Assembly (NCBI GenBank): GCA_002162695.1
Contig: MAAM01000004.1
Location: 124,001 to 188,000 of the forward strand
DNA from: Cycloclasticus sp. 46_120_T64
Lineage (GTDB): Bacteria > Pseudomonadota > Gammaproteobacteria > Methylococcales > Cycloclasticaceae
Length of the DNA stretch: 64,000 nt
Direction of reading: 5' to 3'
Positions within the stretch are counted from its first letter, which is position 1; every line of letters begins with the position of its first letter. The translations under genes and the position numbers were made by a program. The notes beneath the pieces were generated by a model. The model was not told the origin of the DNA. It searched no databases and saw only the letters and a program-made list of their open reading frames with translations. Shown in pieces: positions 44,107 to 54,679 of the stretch.

Positions 44107-45296
44107 GATTAGCTGATGCTGCTCACTGGGTATTCAGTGCGGTGATTAGTAATCGCTCACGAAGTCTGCTGACGGCATTAGGCATCGCTATCGGCATCAC
44201 CTCGGTCAGCCTATTAACCGCGATCGGTGAGGGAGTGCAACAGTATGTGTTGGAGAGCTTCTCGCAATTTGGCACGCGTATTATCGCGATTCACCCCGGG
44301 CGTAAAGATACCCACGGTGCGGGCGGTTTATTGTCGACTGTTCGGCCGCTAACGCTGCAGGATGCCGCGGCATTGCGGCGCTTACCTGGGGTGGAGCAGA
44401 TCGTGCCGGTGGTACAGGGCGCCGGTGCGGTGGAGTACTTTAAACGGCAGCGCAGTGGGGTGATCTTGGGGGTTGGCGCGGATATGTCTGAGGCCTGGGG
44501 TTTCAAGGTGGCGTTAGGTTCTTTCTTCTCTGCGGACTTGGATCAGGGGCGTTCGGTAGCCGTCTTGGGGTATACCATGCGTAAGGAGTTATTTGCCGAG
44601 GCGAACCCCTTGGGTCAACATATCCGCATCGGTGGCCGGCGTTTTCGAGTAATTGGCGCGGTGGAGAAAAAAGGTCAGATGCTCGGCATCGACATGGATG
44701 ACGTGGTTTATATTCCCGCGCAAAGTGGCTTACAAATGTTTAACCGTGAATCGCTGATGGAGATCGATGTGGTGTTTGCGGCGAATACCAGTTTAAAACG
44801 AATGGAACAGGCGATTACCACGCTGTTACGCCATCGGCATGGCCGCGATGACGTTAGTCTGACCTCACAAAATGACATGTTGGCATCGATGAAGAATATT
44901 TTGTCGATTTTGAAAATGTCGGTGGCGGCCTTGGGTGGGATTTCCTTATTGGTCGGTGCGGTGGGTATTTTAGCGATTATGAGCACCACGGTGCGCGAAC
45001 GTACCGCCGAGATTGGTCTATTGCGTGCGATAGGCGCGAGCAAGCCACTCATTTTACGTTTATTCCTTGTTGAAGCGGTGTTGTTAGCGATGTTTGGTGG
45101 GGTACTTGGCTTGCTGTTATTGTTATTACTGCAGGCTCTTTTTAGTGTGTTATTACCGGGTCTGCCGATGGTTTTTCAGCCCTTCTTTATCGTGTTGGCC
45201 TTATTGGTCTCTGGATTGATAGGTTTATTGGCGGGGGTGGTGCCGGCGGTGCAGGCGGCCAATTTAGACCCAGTGGAGGCCTTGCACGAGGAATAA
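44103..45296 (+). CDS. MacB-type ABC permease 2 (paralogous to permease 1)
   Basis: SRSLLTALGIAIGITSVSLLTAIGEGVQQYVL; EIGLLRAIGASKPLILRLFLVEA. Confidence 0.92.
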   Translation: MRLADAAHWVFSAVISNRSRSLLTALGIAIGITSVSLLTAIGEGVQQYVLESFSQFGTRIIAIHPGRKDTHGAGGLLSTVRPLTLQDAAALRRLPGVEQIVPVVQGAGAVEYFKRQRSGVILGVGADMSEAWGFKVALGSFFSADLDQGRSVAVLGYTMRKELFAEANPLGQHIRIGGRRFRVIGAVEKKGQMLGIDMDDVVYIPAQSGLQMFNRESLMEIDVVFAANTSLKRMEQAITTLLRHRHGRDDVSLTSQNDMLASMKNILSILKMSVAALGGISLLVGAVGILAIMSTTVRERTAEIGLLRAIGASKPLILRLFLVEAVLLAMFGGVLGLLLLLLLQALFSVLLPGLPMVFQPFFIVLALLVSGLIGLLAGVVPAVQAANLDPVEALHEE

Positions 45297-45348
45297 AGCT
45301 GTGCGAAGCGTTTATAATGAGGGTCTTAATCCTAGGAACTTATCATCG

Positions 45349-46164
45349 ATGGCTGAATGTTTTAATAATTATGGCGCCAAACGAATCGTTTGCCTGACTG
45401 AAGAAACCACTGAAGCGCTGTATTTAATGGGCGAACAAGATCGTATTGTCGGTATTTCTGGTTTTACCGTCAGACCGAGTATTGCGCGGAAAGAAAAACC
45501 CAAGGTGTCGGCGTTTACTTCTGCCAAGATCGACAAAATACTGGCCTTGAAACCCGACCTGGTGCTGGCTTTTTCCGATATGCAGGCCGATATCACCGCC
45601 GAATTAGTACGTGCTGGTCTGCAGGTGCATGTGTTTAATCAACGCTCGGTGGAGGAAATCTTCGCGATGCTGCATAGTTTGGGTGGTTTGATTGGGCAAC
45701 CGCAGAAAGCGGCGGCCTTGGTGGCGCAGTACCAGCAGAATATTGCCGATTGCCAACAGCAGGTGGCGAACTATACGACGCGGCCACGGGTTTATTTCGA
45801 AGAATGGGATGATCCGCTGATCTCAACGATCAAATGGGTGGCGGAACTGGTAGAAGTTGCTGGCGGTATCGATTGTTTTCCCGAGTTATCGGCGCAAGCC
45901 GGCGGCAAGGAACGCATTATTGCCGATCCGCAGCGGGTGATTGAGCAGCAACCGGATATCATTATTGGTTCCTGGTGTGGCAAAAAGTTCAGGGCAGAGC
46001 GAGTGGCTGAGCGTGAAGGCTGGCAGCAGATACCGGCGGTGAAAAATAAACAGATTTTTGAAATAAAGTCGGTGGATATTTTACAGCCCGGCCCCGCCGC
46101 GCTGACCGATGGGCTGGCTCAATTGAGGAAAATAATAGGCGCTTGGGTCGAACAATATGGTTAG
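45349..46164 (+). CDS. BtuF-like/cobalamin-binding-type periplasmic-binding-protein fold, apparently without signal peptide
   Basis: AKRIVCLTEETTEALYLMGEQDRIVGISGFT; KIDKILALKPDLVLAFSDMQADI; start chosen at MAECFNNYGAKR. Confidence 0.82.
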   Translation: MAECFNNYGAKRIVCLTEETTEALYLMGEQDRIVGISGFTVRPSIARKEKPKVSAFTSAKIDKILALKPDLVLAFSDMQADITAELVRAGLQVHVFNQRSVEEIFAMLHSLGGLIGQPQKAAALVAQYQQNIADCQQQVANYTTRPRVYFEEWDDPLISTIKWVAELVEVAGGIDCFPELSAQAGGKERIIADPQRVIEQQPDIIIGSWCGKKFRAERVAEREGWQQIPAVKNKQIFEIKSVDILQPGPAALTDGLAQLRKIIGAWVEQYG

Positions 46165-46762
46165 GCGTCTGAGCTATGTGTATGACCCGATGTGTAGCTG
46201 GTGTTGGGCGTTTAACGCGGTTTGGCAGGAGATACTCGATGGCTTGCCGGCCGATATTGAAGTTCGCTACCTGCTAGGTGGTTTAGCGCCCGATAGCGAT
46301 CAGCCGATGCCTGCGCAGATGCAGCAGAGTATTAAGGCTTATTGGCAGCAGATTCAACGACAACTACCGGCGACCGAATTTAATTATGCGTTTTGGGATG
46401 AGTGCCAGCCTAGACGTTCGACTTACCCGGCTTGTCGTGCGGTAATTGCGGCTAGGCAACAAGATCCGCAGGCAGAGCCAGCGATGTTACTGGCGATTCA
46501 GCAGGCGTATTATTTACAGGCGAAAAACCCCTCCGACGAGGCGGTGTTAATTGAGTGCGCGGCTGATATAGGCCTAAATACCAGTTTGTTTGCCGTAAGC
46601 CTACGACAGCCGCAGACCCAGCAGCAATTGCTCGACGAGTTGAGCCTCGTTAGAACCTTGGGGGTGAGTAGTTTTCCTAGTTTGCTGTTGCAACAACAGA
46701 CGAAAACAGAGTTGTTGAAATATGATTATAGGGATCCTGAGGTGTTGCTGAGTCAGCTCTGA
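46157..46762 (+). CDS. DsbA-family (FrnE-like) thioredoxin-fold protein
   Basis: LSYVYDPMCSWCWAFNAVWQE (CSWC) ; GVSSFPSLLL cis-Pro region. Confidence 0.9.
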   Translation: MVRRLSYVYDPMCSWCWAFNAVWQEILDGLPADIEVRYLLGGLAPDSDQPMPAQMQQSIKAYWQQIQRQLPATEFNYAFWDECQPRRSTYPACRAVIAARQQDPQAEPAMLLAIQQAYYLQAKNPSDEAVLIECAADIGLNTSLFAVSLRQPQTQQQLLDELSLVRTLGVSSFPSLLLQQQTKTELLKYDYRDPEVLLSQL

Positions 46763-46830
46763 ATCCGTCCGTCATCGTCAATGCGCTGTCGTCTATTAAT
46801 ATCGTAGTGACATAAAAAGCGCTTTAAAGG

Positions 46831-47022
46831 GCTGAAGGCTACCGCCTAGCGATTAGCATGGTGGCCGAAGCGATCCAAAATAAGGAGTTGCCGGTGATGT
46901 ATATTCTGGGTGAAAAATAGCTCGCTGCGATCCAAGACCTAACCGCCTCCGAGAACGCCAAGACGATCTTGTTAGCGGGGGGCTTGTCTGTGATTATTCG
47001 CGGTATGCTGGGGGCGAAATAA
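46831..47022 (+). pseudogene. degraded fragment resembling the C-terminus of an SPFH/band-7 (slipin-like) protein
   Basis: AEGYRLAISMVAEAIQNKELPVMYILGEK*LAAIQDLTASENAKTILLAGGLSVIIRGMLGAK* in one frame with an internal TAG at 46918; stop immediately upstream of the fragment. Confidence 0.55.
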
Positions 47023-47487
47023 TTACTGAATAACGCGGACCTTGCCCGCTGCGCCGCTGATGACTTTTACGTTGTCACCCTTGTGAAATAAGATATTGGG
47101 GTTAACCTCTTGCACGATAGACTGTAACTGACCATTCGCTAATTGCACGGTAATTTGTACGCCATTGTTTGTGTTATAGAGCGCTTCGGCTTTATTGCCG
47201 ATGATGCCGCCAACCACTGCACCAGCGACCGCGGCGGCGGAACTACCACGACCCCCGCCGACGCTACTACCGGCGATGCCACCGATTAGCCCGCCTGCGG
47301 CCTTACCGAGCAGGTTGTTTTCTGAGTTTATTTGTACCGCTTGCAGGTCGATAATCGTGCCGTAACTGATGCGCATGGTTTGATTACTTTCCGCACGGTT
47401 ATAGTGCTGAGTGGCTGCGCCGTAGGGGTTCGGCCCTGCGCAGGCGAAGAGACTGAAGCTGATGAGTAGTATGGCTAGGTGTTTCAT
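47023..47487 (-). CDS. glycine-zipper 2TM (SlyB-like) lipoprotein; start at MKHLAILLISFSLFACAG
   Basis: Lipobox LFAC; GGLIGGIAGSSVGGGRGSSAAAVAGAVVGGIIGNKAE glycine zipper. Confidence 0.88.
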   Translation of the reverse strand: MKHLAILLISFSLFACAGPNPYGAATQHYNRAESNQTMRISYGTIIDLQAVQINSENNLLGKAAGGLIGGIAGSSVGGGRGSSAAAVAGAVVGGIIGNKAEALYNTNNGVQITVQLANGQLQSIVQEVNPNILFHKGDNVKVISGAAGKVRVIQ

Positions 47488-47518
47488 GGCGTGCTCCTGT
47501 GCTGACGGCTGTTTAGAG

Positions 47519-48031
47519 TTACTTCGACGGGTTTTGGTTCCCACTGGCTAATAATGCGGCAAAATTAAGTTCGCCCTGGGTTTCAAAAGGTAAGCTGTAT
47601 AACGGTGCGGGAAGGGAATACACACCGTGACTGAAGACCCCTGTGAGACGAAATGGCTGCGCCTGATTAATCAACGCGGGGTCTATAACGCTTGCTTGCA
47701 AACCTAAATCATTGCTGCTGAGCTTGAGTTCGATCAATTGCTCGCCGTATGCGAGTAGGTCGACTGGTTGTCGGCTGAGGCCGTGGCCGAATTCGCTGCC
47801 ATTGATCAGTAATTGGCTGCTAATCGCTTTGATAAATAATGGGTAGTCATTATTGTTTTTAACCCGTAAGGTCAATTGGTAGTGCTGTTCTAGGGTTTGT
47901 GTTTCGAGCAAACGTAGGCTGTGGATATTAACCCTAGGCGGTTCAGCGTGGTAGGTGATACCCGCGCAGGCGCTTAATAGCAGGCTGATGATGGATAGGC
48001 TGATTAGGCGGTGAATAACAGGGTGCATCAT
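47519..48031 (-). CDS. LEA14-like (LEA type 2) lipoprotein
   Basis: Lipobox LLSACAG; QHYQLTLRVKNNNDYPLFIKAISSQLLINGSEFGHGLS. Confidence 0.85.
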   Translation of the reverse strand: MMHPVIHRLISLSIISLLLSACAGITYHAEPPRVNIHSLRLLETQTLEQHYQLTLRVKNNNDYPLFIKAISSQLLINGSEFGHGLSRQPVDLLAYGEQLIELKLSSNDLGLQASVIDPALINQAQPFRLTGVFSHGVYSLPAPLYSLPFETQGELNFAALLASGNQNPSK

Positions 48032-48087
48032 ACTCTCCGTTGATGGTTTTAATCTTATGCTAGGGCTTTACTGAATGAAAGCGCTTA

Positions 48088-48732
48088 TTAAAAGTAGAGC
48101 GGCTTGTCACCAGCCTGCCAAGCGGGGTGTTTTTGCATGATGCTGCTGAATAAATCTGAGTTGAGATAAAATTCAAACCAGCGTCGTAAATTGGGGTAGG
48201 GGCTTTGTTGGAACCAGTCTAGGTCAACGTGGGCAAACTGACGAATAAAGGGGAATATGCCGATGTCGGCCAGCGAGGGTTGCTGATCGAGTAAGAACGG
48301 CTGCCGTGCCAAGCGTTGTTCTAGTTGCTGTAAAAAAGGTGCGGCCTGTGCGCGGTAGTGTGCGGCGCTGAATTCGGGGAAGCGGTCGGCATATTTGTAA
48401 TGGTCTAGCCAGTGTTTAAAATCGCCATCGTTTTCGCTGATGAGTTGCTCGGCTTGGTCGATTCGTTGTTGATTCCCGCGAAGCTTAGCGGGGTCTTGTT
48501 GCTGGCTGGCCCAGTGTACGATATCCCAGCTTTCATCGATCACTCGGCCATCGGCCAATTGTAATACGGGCACGGTGGCTTTGGCGGAGATCGCCAGCAT
48601 CGTCGGGGGTTTATTACGCAGTACGACCTCGCGTAGCTCGACTTGTAATTGACTAGACCTTATCGCCAACCGCGCACGCATGGCGTACGGGCAGCGCCGA
48701 AAGGAATATAAAATATTAGCCGAAGAAGCCAT
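48088..48732 (-). CDS. glutathione S-transferase family protein
   Basis: ILYSFRRCPYAMRARLAIRSS; KATVPVLQLADGRVIDESWDIV. Confidence 0.93.
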   Translation of the reverse strand: MASSANILYSFRRCPYAMRARLAIRSSQLQVELREVVLRNKPPTMLAISAKATVPVLQLADGRVIDESWDIVHWASQQQDPAKLRGNQQRIDQAEQLISENDGDFKHWLDHYKYADRFPEFSAAHYRAQAAPFLQQLEQRLARQPFLLDQQPSLADIGIFPFIRQFAHVDLDWFQQSPYPNLRRWFEFYLNSDLFSSIMQKHPAWQAGDKPLYF

Positions 48733-48737
48733 TAGCT

Positions 48738-49217
48738 CTAGTGCTGGTGACCGCCTGCGCCATGGGCGTGGCCGTGGGAAATTTCTTCTGCACTGGCGGC
48801 GCGTACTTCAATGATCTCGATATCAAAGTGCAAAATCTGCCCGGCGAGCGGGTGATTGGTATCGACTTTGGCCATGAATTTACCCATTTTCACAATATTC
48901 ACCTGACGTTGGCCGTGTTCGGTTTGTACCGTCGCGATCATTCCCGGACGCCATTTTTTAGCACCGATTAAGTGCTTAACTGGCACGCTTTGAATGGAGT
49001 CGTCGCGGCGCTCGCCGTAACCGTCTTTTGGTTGTACGCTCACGCTAAACTTATCACCGGCTTGTTTGCCTTCTAAGGCTTTTTGCACCCCACGAATCAT
49101 TCCGTTATGGCCTTGTAAAAAAGCAGTTGGCTGTTCGCCTGAGCTTTCGATGACCTGTTGTTCGTCATTTTTTAAGGTGTAGTGAAATGTGGCAACGCTG
49201 TCTTTGGTAATTTGCAT
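48738..49217 (-). CDS. slyD: SlyD-type FKBP peptidyl-prolyl isomerase (start at MQITKDSVATFHY)
   Basis: FLQGHNGMIRGVQKALEGKQAGDKFSVSVQPKDGYGERRDD; His-rich C-terminus HGHAHGAGGHQH. Confidence 0.92.
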   Translation of the reverse strand: MQITKDSVATFHYTLKNDEQQVIESSGEQPTAFLQGHNGMIRGVQKALEGKQAGDKFSVSVQPKDGYGERRDDSIQSVPVKHLIGAKKWRPGMIATVQTEHGQRQVNIVKMGKFMAKVDTNHPLAGQILHFDIEIIEVRAASAEEISHGHAHGAGGHQH

Positions 49218-49288
49218 AATTAATCGCTGTGCTTGAACAAAAGGGGATTTTAACACTCTGTGCAGGACTAAGGTGTAAACTAATCGGT

Positions 49289-50113
49289 ATGCAAAAAATT
49301 GATTTACACTCACATACGCTGGTTTCCGACGGTTCGCTGAGCCCCTTGCAGTTATTGGCAAGAGCGAAGGAACAGGGCTTGGATATGTTATCCATTACCG
49401 ACCACGATACGGTAGCTGCGTACGAAGAACTTCCTGAGTTAAGCGATGGTTCGCCGATGATTATTCCGGGCATTGAGTTTTCTACCCAATGGCGAGGTGT
49501 GGGGGTACATATTGTTGGTTTGAATTTGGACTTGCACAGCGCGGCGATCAAAGAAGGGGTGGCGGCGCAACAGCAATCACGTAGTGAGCGTTCGGTAATC
49601 ATTGGCCAGCGCTTGCAGAAGGCGGGCTTGCCGGTCGATATGGCACGGGTCGCGGAGATTGCGAATTACAGTAACCTCGGCCGACCCCACTTCGCCCAAC
49701 ACTTAGTTGAATTGGGTGTGGTGAAAAATGTGGCGATGGCATTCAAAAAGTATTTAGCCAATGGCAAGGTCGGCGACGTTAAACAGTGTTGGGCTGAATT
49801 AACCCAGATTGTCAGCTGGATTGTTGATGCAGGCGGCGTGGCGGTGTTAGCGCACCCATTAAAATATAAGATGACACGGACCAAACTGGCGGCCCTGTTA
49901 GATGATTTTATCCTCGCCGGTGGACGGGCGATGGAAGTGGTGTCAGGGCAGCAATCCAGTAACGAAACCGAGTCACTGGTTCGTTTATGTAATGAAAAGT
50001 CCTTATTAGGCTCCTGTGGTTCAGACTTTCATAACCCTAGCCAATGGAGCGAGATCGGCTCGATGGCGGCTTTTCCGCAGAATTGCAAACCCGTTTGGCA
50101 GGAATGGCTATAA
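49289..50113 (+). CDS. PHP-domain phosphoesterase (TrpH/YciV/RNase AM-like)
   Basis: MQKIDLHSHTLVSDGSLSP, ITDHDTV, CGSDFHNPSQWSEIG. Confidence 0.92.
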   Translation: MQKIDLHSHTLVSDGSLSPLQLLARAKEQGLDMLSITDHDTVAAYEELPELSDGSPMIIPGIEFSTQWRGVGVHIVGLNLDLHSAAIKEGVAAQQQSRSERSVIIGQRLQKAGLPVDMARVAEIANYSNLGRPHFAQHLVELGVVKNVAMAFKKYLANGKVGDVKQCWAELTQIVSWIVDAGGVAVLAHPLKYKMTRTKLAALLDDFILAGGRAMEVVSGQQSSNETESLVRLCNEKSLLGSCGSDFHNPSQWSEIGSMAAFPQNCKPVWQEWL

Positions 50114-50115
50114 GC

Positions 50116-50799
50116 CTAATAGCTATTTAGGCGGAAACTTATTTCCTGTTTAAAGCTGGCCAAAGAATTAAACGGGCTAGCAGGGAATTTCCAGTTTTTT
50201 ATTGCCTTTCGTGCCGCTCGGTCTAAGGCCGATGAGCCGGAGGATTTGAGCATGATGACTTTATTGACGTCGCCGTTGTTGGACAATGATATATCAAATA
50301 CCACGGTGCCTTCTTGGCCTCTACGCCTAGCGACCATTGGATATCTAGGTTTCGGGCGGTAACTCGCCTGGGGTGGAACGAAACTGCTGACTTTGTTGGT
50401 CGGCGGTGCTACCGGTGAGGAGATGGGTTTCGTGGCGGGTTTTTCTAGCTCAGGTTTTTTGGCCTTCGGCGGAACCGCTTGTTTGATAGGTTTCTTCAGC
50501 GGCTTGGTTTTTATGAGCGTCTTCTTAACGCTAGGTTTTACGCTGTGAATGACTTTTTTCTTGACCACTGGTTTCACCACCGCGGCTGGTGGTGGCGGTG
50601 TTGGTTTACTGGGAGCGGCAGTTGGGCGGATGATTTCGGTACGAATGACTCGAGCCGGTATGCTATCGACATCGTTAATTTTTATCAGCCCAGCCTGATA
50701 GGCGATACCAATGGCAAGCGCATGAATAGCCAACGAAACAAGGAAGAATACTAGCTTGTTTCGTGGTTTATCAGTCGTTGCCGTCTGTAGAAGCGCCAT
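50116..50799 (-). CDS. tonB: TonB-family energy transducer
   Basis: N-terminal TM, Pro/Lys-rich spacer, ASYRPKPRYPMVARRRGQEGTVVFDISLSNNGDVNKVIMLKSSGSSALDRAARKAIKNWKF. Confidence 0.92.
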   Translation of the reverse strand: MALLQTATTDKPRNKLVFFLVSLAIHALAIGIAYQAGLIKINDVDSIPARVIRTEIIRPTAAPSKPTPPPPAAVVKPVVKKKVIHSVKPSVKKTLIKTKPLKKPIKQAVPPKAKKPELEKPATKPISSPVAPPTNKVSSFVPPQASYRPKPRYPMVARRRGQEGTVVFDISLSNNGDVNKVIMLKSSGSSALDRAARKAIKNWKFPASPFNSLASFKQEISFRLNSY

Positions 50800-50807
50800 A
50801 GGGTGAA

Positions 50808-51491
50808 CTAAGCTTTTTTAGTCGCGAAGTCCACCGTAACCGTTTGTTGGCTCGGTTTAGCGAGTCGCTTATCGATCACATTTTTTAGCGCAATTAGCAA
50901 GCCTAGGCCGATAAAGGCACCGGGTGGCAGAATTGCCAGTAAGAAACCTTCGTAATCGTCGATAAGGGTCAGCGTCATACCACTGGCGGCCTCACCAAAC
51001 ATGAGATGGGCGTTGGCAAATAAGGTGCCTGAACCAATCATTTCACGCAGGGCACCTAATAATACTAAGGCGGCGGTGAACCCTAGGCCCATTGAGAGGC
51101 CGTCCATCGCGGAAGCGCCGACTGGATTTTTCGAGGCATACGCTTCAGCCCGCCCGATGATCGCGCAATTAGTCACAATCAGTGGAATGAAGATACCGAG
51201 GATCAAGTACAGTTCGTAGAAATACGCGTTCATGATGAGTTCGATGATGGTGACGATCGACGCGATGATCAAGACGAAAACCGGTAGACGTATTTCACCG
51301 CCAACTTGCTGGCGAACCAGTGAAATGAGGGTGTTCGAGAGGATGAGGGTGAGCGTGGTGGCAATGCCAAGGCCCAAACCGTTGATCAGGGTATTGCTGA
51401 CGGCTAATAAAGGACAGAGGCCGAGTAGCGCTACAAAGGCTTGGTTATTAACCCACAAGCCATTTTTTAGAATTTGTCGATAGCTATCCAT
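50808..51491 (-). CDS. rnfE: Rnf electron transport complex subunit E
   Basis: [34 protein letters not shown]. Confidence 0.96.
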   Translation of the reverse strand: MDSYRQILKNGLWVNNQAFVALLGLCPLLAVSNTLINGLGLGIATTLTLILSNTLISLVRQQVGGEIRLPVFVLIIASIVTIIELIMNAYFYELYLILGIFIPLIVTNCAIIGRAEAYASKNPVGASAMDGLSMGLGFTAALVLLGALREMIGSGTLFANAHLMFGEAASGMTLTLIDDYEGFLLAILPPGAFIGLGLLIALKNVIDKRLAKPSQQTVTVDFATKKA

Positions 51492-52119
51492 CTGCGTGCT
51501 CTTGTTGAGTGACTAGGTTGGCTTTATGGGTTTGATAGTATTGTAAGGTTCTTCGTACGGCCTTGACGACGGCGCGAGGGGTAATCGTCGCGCCGGTGAA
51601 CTGATCAAAGCTGCCGCCGTCGCGTTTGACCTGCCAGTCTTTTAATTGGGGTTTATCCAGCGAGAGGCCAGCAAAACCAAGAACCCAGTCGCTTTTATTG
51701 CTGTCGATTGCGTCGCCTAGGCCAGGGGTTTCTTGATGAGAAACGACCCGTACACCGATTAGCTCGCCGTCTGCGCGGATCGCCACCAGTAATTTAATCG
51801 AGCCGTTATAACCATCGGCGGCGGTAGGTGCGGCGATAATGGCGACCAATTGTTGTTTGCTGAAGGCCTTATAGATCTTAACGGACTGCTCATTGCCGAA
51901 CACGGGGTCGGAAACGTGGCTAACGTCGCTGAGCAGGTCATTATCGTGCATCTCATCGGGTACCAAAACACGCAAGTTTTTTAATATAAACAGGCGCTCA
52001 TTTTCGGCTATTTTTTCTGCGGTAATCGCGTGAGTTAACGATACCAAGCCAATCCCAATCAATGAAAAGAGACCGAGTACCCAGGCAGATTTGAGGATGG
52101 TTTTTTTAGTTTCTGACAT
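51484..52119 (-). CDS. rnfG: Rnf complex subunit G (FMN-binding)
   Basis: [22 protein letters not shown] flavinylation S/TGAT motif. Confidence 0.95.
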   Translation of the reverse strand: MSETKKTILKSAWVLGLFSLIGIGLVSLTHAITAEKIAENERLFILKNLRVLVPDEMHDNDLLSDVSHVSDPVFGNEQSVKIYKAFSKQQLVAIIAAPTAADGYNGSIKLLVAIRADGELIGVRVVSHQETPGLGDAIDSNKSDWVLGFAGLSLDKPQLKDWQVKRDGGSFDQFTGATITPRAVVKAVRRTLQYYQTHKANLVTQQEHADG

Positions 52120-52120
52120 A

Positions 52121-53146
52121 TTATTTATGCCCGTAAACGCGTGGACGGGTGTATTGGTCGATCATCGGCACGGTCATATTAATCAGTAAGACGGCGAAGG
52201 CGATACCTTCCGGGTAGCCGCCCCAGGTGCGAATAATATAGCTCATTAGGCCAATGAGTAGACCGTAAATGATGCGCCCCTTCAGAGTGGTTGCCGCGGT
52301 GACAGGGTCGGTGGCAATGAAGAATGCACCGAGCATTGCGCCGCCGCTCAATAAATGAAATAGCGGAGAGGGGCTGATGCTGGGTTCAACTAAATAAGCG
52401 ATCGAACTGGCGATAAATAAACCCGCTAACAGACTCACTGGGATATGCCAGCTGATGACCTTTTTGCCGATAAGCAAACAGCCGCCAGCGAGGTAGGCCA
52501 GTGAAACCCATTGCCAGCCTTCTCCGGCGATGTTGCTGAAAATTGCTGCGTGGCGAATCTCGTCGGTTGTTTGACTGAGGTTCAAGCGGGTTTTCATCTC
52601 ATCGAGCGGGGTCGCGGCGGTAATCGAATCGATGATCGGGCTGCTGCTGAGTGAGCTAAATACGAGCTGTGCGGTCTCGGCTAGACCAATGTCGTTGGCC
52701 AGTAGTGAGCTGGGTAACACCCAAACCGTCATGTTTTTGGGGAATGACACCATCAGCACCGCAAAGGCAACCATGGCGGGGTTAAAGGGGTTGTAACCGA
52801 GCCCGCCATATAAGTGTTTGGCAATGACGATAGCAATTAAGGTGCCGACGAAGGGTAGCCACCATGGGGCTATAGTGGGTAAGGCCAGTGCGAGTAATAA
52901 GGCGGTGACTACGGCGCTGAGGTCGCTGATGAACGGTTTAATGTTACGCCCACGCAGTTTTAACATCCAAGCCTCGGCGACGACGGCGGTACTTAGACAG
53001 ATGATGATGTTGAACAATACACCGTAACCAAATTGCCAGATCATGGTGATGCAGCCAGGTAGCAAGGCAATTAATACCCATAACATCATCCGTTGGACGC
53101 TATTGCTGGGTGGAATAAAAGGTGAGCTGGATGTTAAAAAATGCAC
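52121..53146 (-). CDS. rnfD: Rnf complex subunit D
   Basis: Multi-TM; LSGGAMLGAFFIATDPVTAATTLKGRIIYG (FMN-binding DPVTAAT). Confidence 0.95.
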   Translation of the reverse strand: MHFLTSSSPFIPPSNSVQRMMLWVLIALLPGCITMIWQFGYGVLFNIIICLSTAVVAEAWMLKLRGRNIKPFISDLSAVVTALLLALALPTIAPWWLPFVGTLIAIVIAKHLYGGLGYNPFNPAMVAFAVLMVSFPKNMTVWVLPSSLLANDIGLAETAQLVFSSLSSSPIIDSITAATPLDEMKTRLNLSQTTDEIRHAAIFSNIAGEGWQWVSLAYLAGGCLLIGKKVISWHIPVSLLAGLFIASSIAYLVEPSISPSPLFHLLSGGAMLGAFFIATDPVTAATTLKGRIIYGLLIGLMSYIIRTWGGYPEGIAFAVLLINMTVPMIDQYTRPRVYGHK

Positions 53147-53149
53147 GGC

Positions 53150-54679
53150 TTAACTCTCATCGTTGGAGGTGGCTTGTTGTTTTTCTTTCGCACGACTGGC
53201 CGCCGCTTCTATTTCTTTTTTAGCGGCTCTTGCTTTCAGCGCGGCTTTCTTTTTACGTGATTTTTCGGCGCGTTCGGCTTTTTCTAGTGCCAGCCTTTGT
53301 TCGCGTGCTTCAAAGCGCTCGCGAGCAATATCGGCGAGGTGTTTTTGGTGTTTGTCGGCTTTTAATGCGCTCTTCGCGTGGCGGAAGTGCTGCACCAAGG
53401 GGATATGGCTAGGGCAGACAACGTCGCAGCAGCCACATTCGATACAATCGAGCAAGTTCAGCTTGGCGGCTTTTTCGGCCTGATCGGCGCGGCTATGCCA
53501 ATATAATTGTTGGGGTAATAACGATACTGGGCAGGCGCTAGCACAGGCACCGCAGCGGATGCAGGGCATGGCTTGTTTGTCGGTCACCGCCTCGTTTTTG
53601 CTTGCCACTAAAATACAATTGGTGGCTTTCACCACGGGGATTTCGTCGTTTAATAAGGCAAACCCCATCATTGGACCCCCCATGATCAGTCGTTCGGCTT
53701 TATTGGTATAACCATTGCAAACTTCGATCAGGGTATTAATTCGGCTGCCGACACGAACCTCTAAATTATGCGGGGTGTTAACACCTTCACCGGTAATCGT
53801 CACGATGCGTGAGGTGAGCGGCTTGCCCTCGATAACGGCTTGTTGAACCGCGTAGACGGTACCGACATTGATTGATACCACGCCAATATCGGCGGGAATC
53901 TCGCCACTAGCGACTTCCTTGCCGGTAAGGGTTTTGATCAGTTGCTTTTCACTACCAGTTGGGTAAATGGTAGGGATTTTGACGACCTTAATCTGTGGGT
54001 TGCCATTCGCATCAATCGCCGCTTGTACTGAGCTGAAGGTATCGGGTGCATTGTCCTCGATCGCCAGAATAGCTTGTTTACAGGCCAGCATATGTAAGAG
54101 GACTTCAACCCCTTTAATAACGCTAATGGCGCGCTCTTTCAATAAGCGGTCGTCACAGGAGATATACGGTTCGCACTCGGCGCCATTCAGAATCAGCGTT
54201 TCAATCGGCTTGGTTTTATGCTGTTGGTCGAGTTTTATCGCGGTCGGGAAGGCTGCGCCACCTAAACCAACGAGCCCCGCTTCACGGATGATCGCTACCA
54301 GCTCAATGGCGGATAGCTGACGGAAATCGGCGCAGGGTGTATGTTCTAGTTGCTGGTCTTCGCCATCGGTGGTGATGGTGATCGACGGCGCGGAAAACCC
54401 TGACGGGTGCGGGATGAGGTGCTCGCCTATATTGCTCACAGTACCTGAACTACCGGCGTGGATCGGCGAGCTGATTAAACCTTGTGCATCGGCAATTTTT
54501 TGCCCACGCAATACTTTGTCTCCAACCTTAACCAAGGGCACGGCGGGATTACCGATGTGCTGTAACAAGGGGTAAATTAATTGAGCAGGCACTGGCGCGG
54601 TTTCAATCGGCAAGTGGACGGACTCATTTTTATGTTCCGCGAGTGAGGGCAGGCCCCCGTTAAAACGCCATAATTTCAT
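53150..54679 (-). CDS. rnfC: Rnf complex subunit C (start at MKLWRFNGG, overlapping the rnfB stop)
   Basis: [20 protein letters not shown]; two CxxCxxCxxxC clusters. Confidence 0.95.
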   Translation of the reverse strand: MKLWRFNGGLPSLAEHKNESVHLPIETAPVPAQLIYPLLQHIGNPAVPLVKVGDKVLRGQKIADAQGLISSPIHAGSSGTVSNIGEHLIPHPSGFSAPSITITTDGEDQQLEHTPCADFRQLSAIELVAIIREAGLVGLGGAAFPTAIKLDQQHKTKPIETLILNGAECEPYISCDDRLLKERAISVIKGVEVLLHMLACKQAILAIEDNAPDTFSSVQAAIDANGNPQIKVVKIPTIYPTGSEKQLIKTLTGKEVASGEIPADIGVVSINVGTVYAVQQAVIEGKPLTSRIVTITGEGVNTPHNLEVRVGSRINTLIEVCNGYTNKAERLIMGGPMMGFALLNDEIPVVKATNCILVASKNEAVTDKQAMPCIRCGACASACPVSLLPQQLYWHSRADQAEKAAKLNLLDCIECGCCDVVCPSHIPLVQHFRHAKSALKADKHQKHLADIARERFEAREQRLALEKAERAEKSRKKKAALKARAAKKEIEAAASRAKEKQQATSNDES

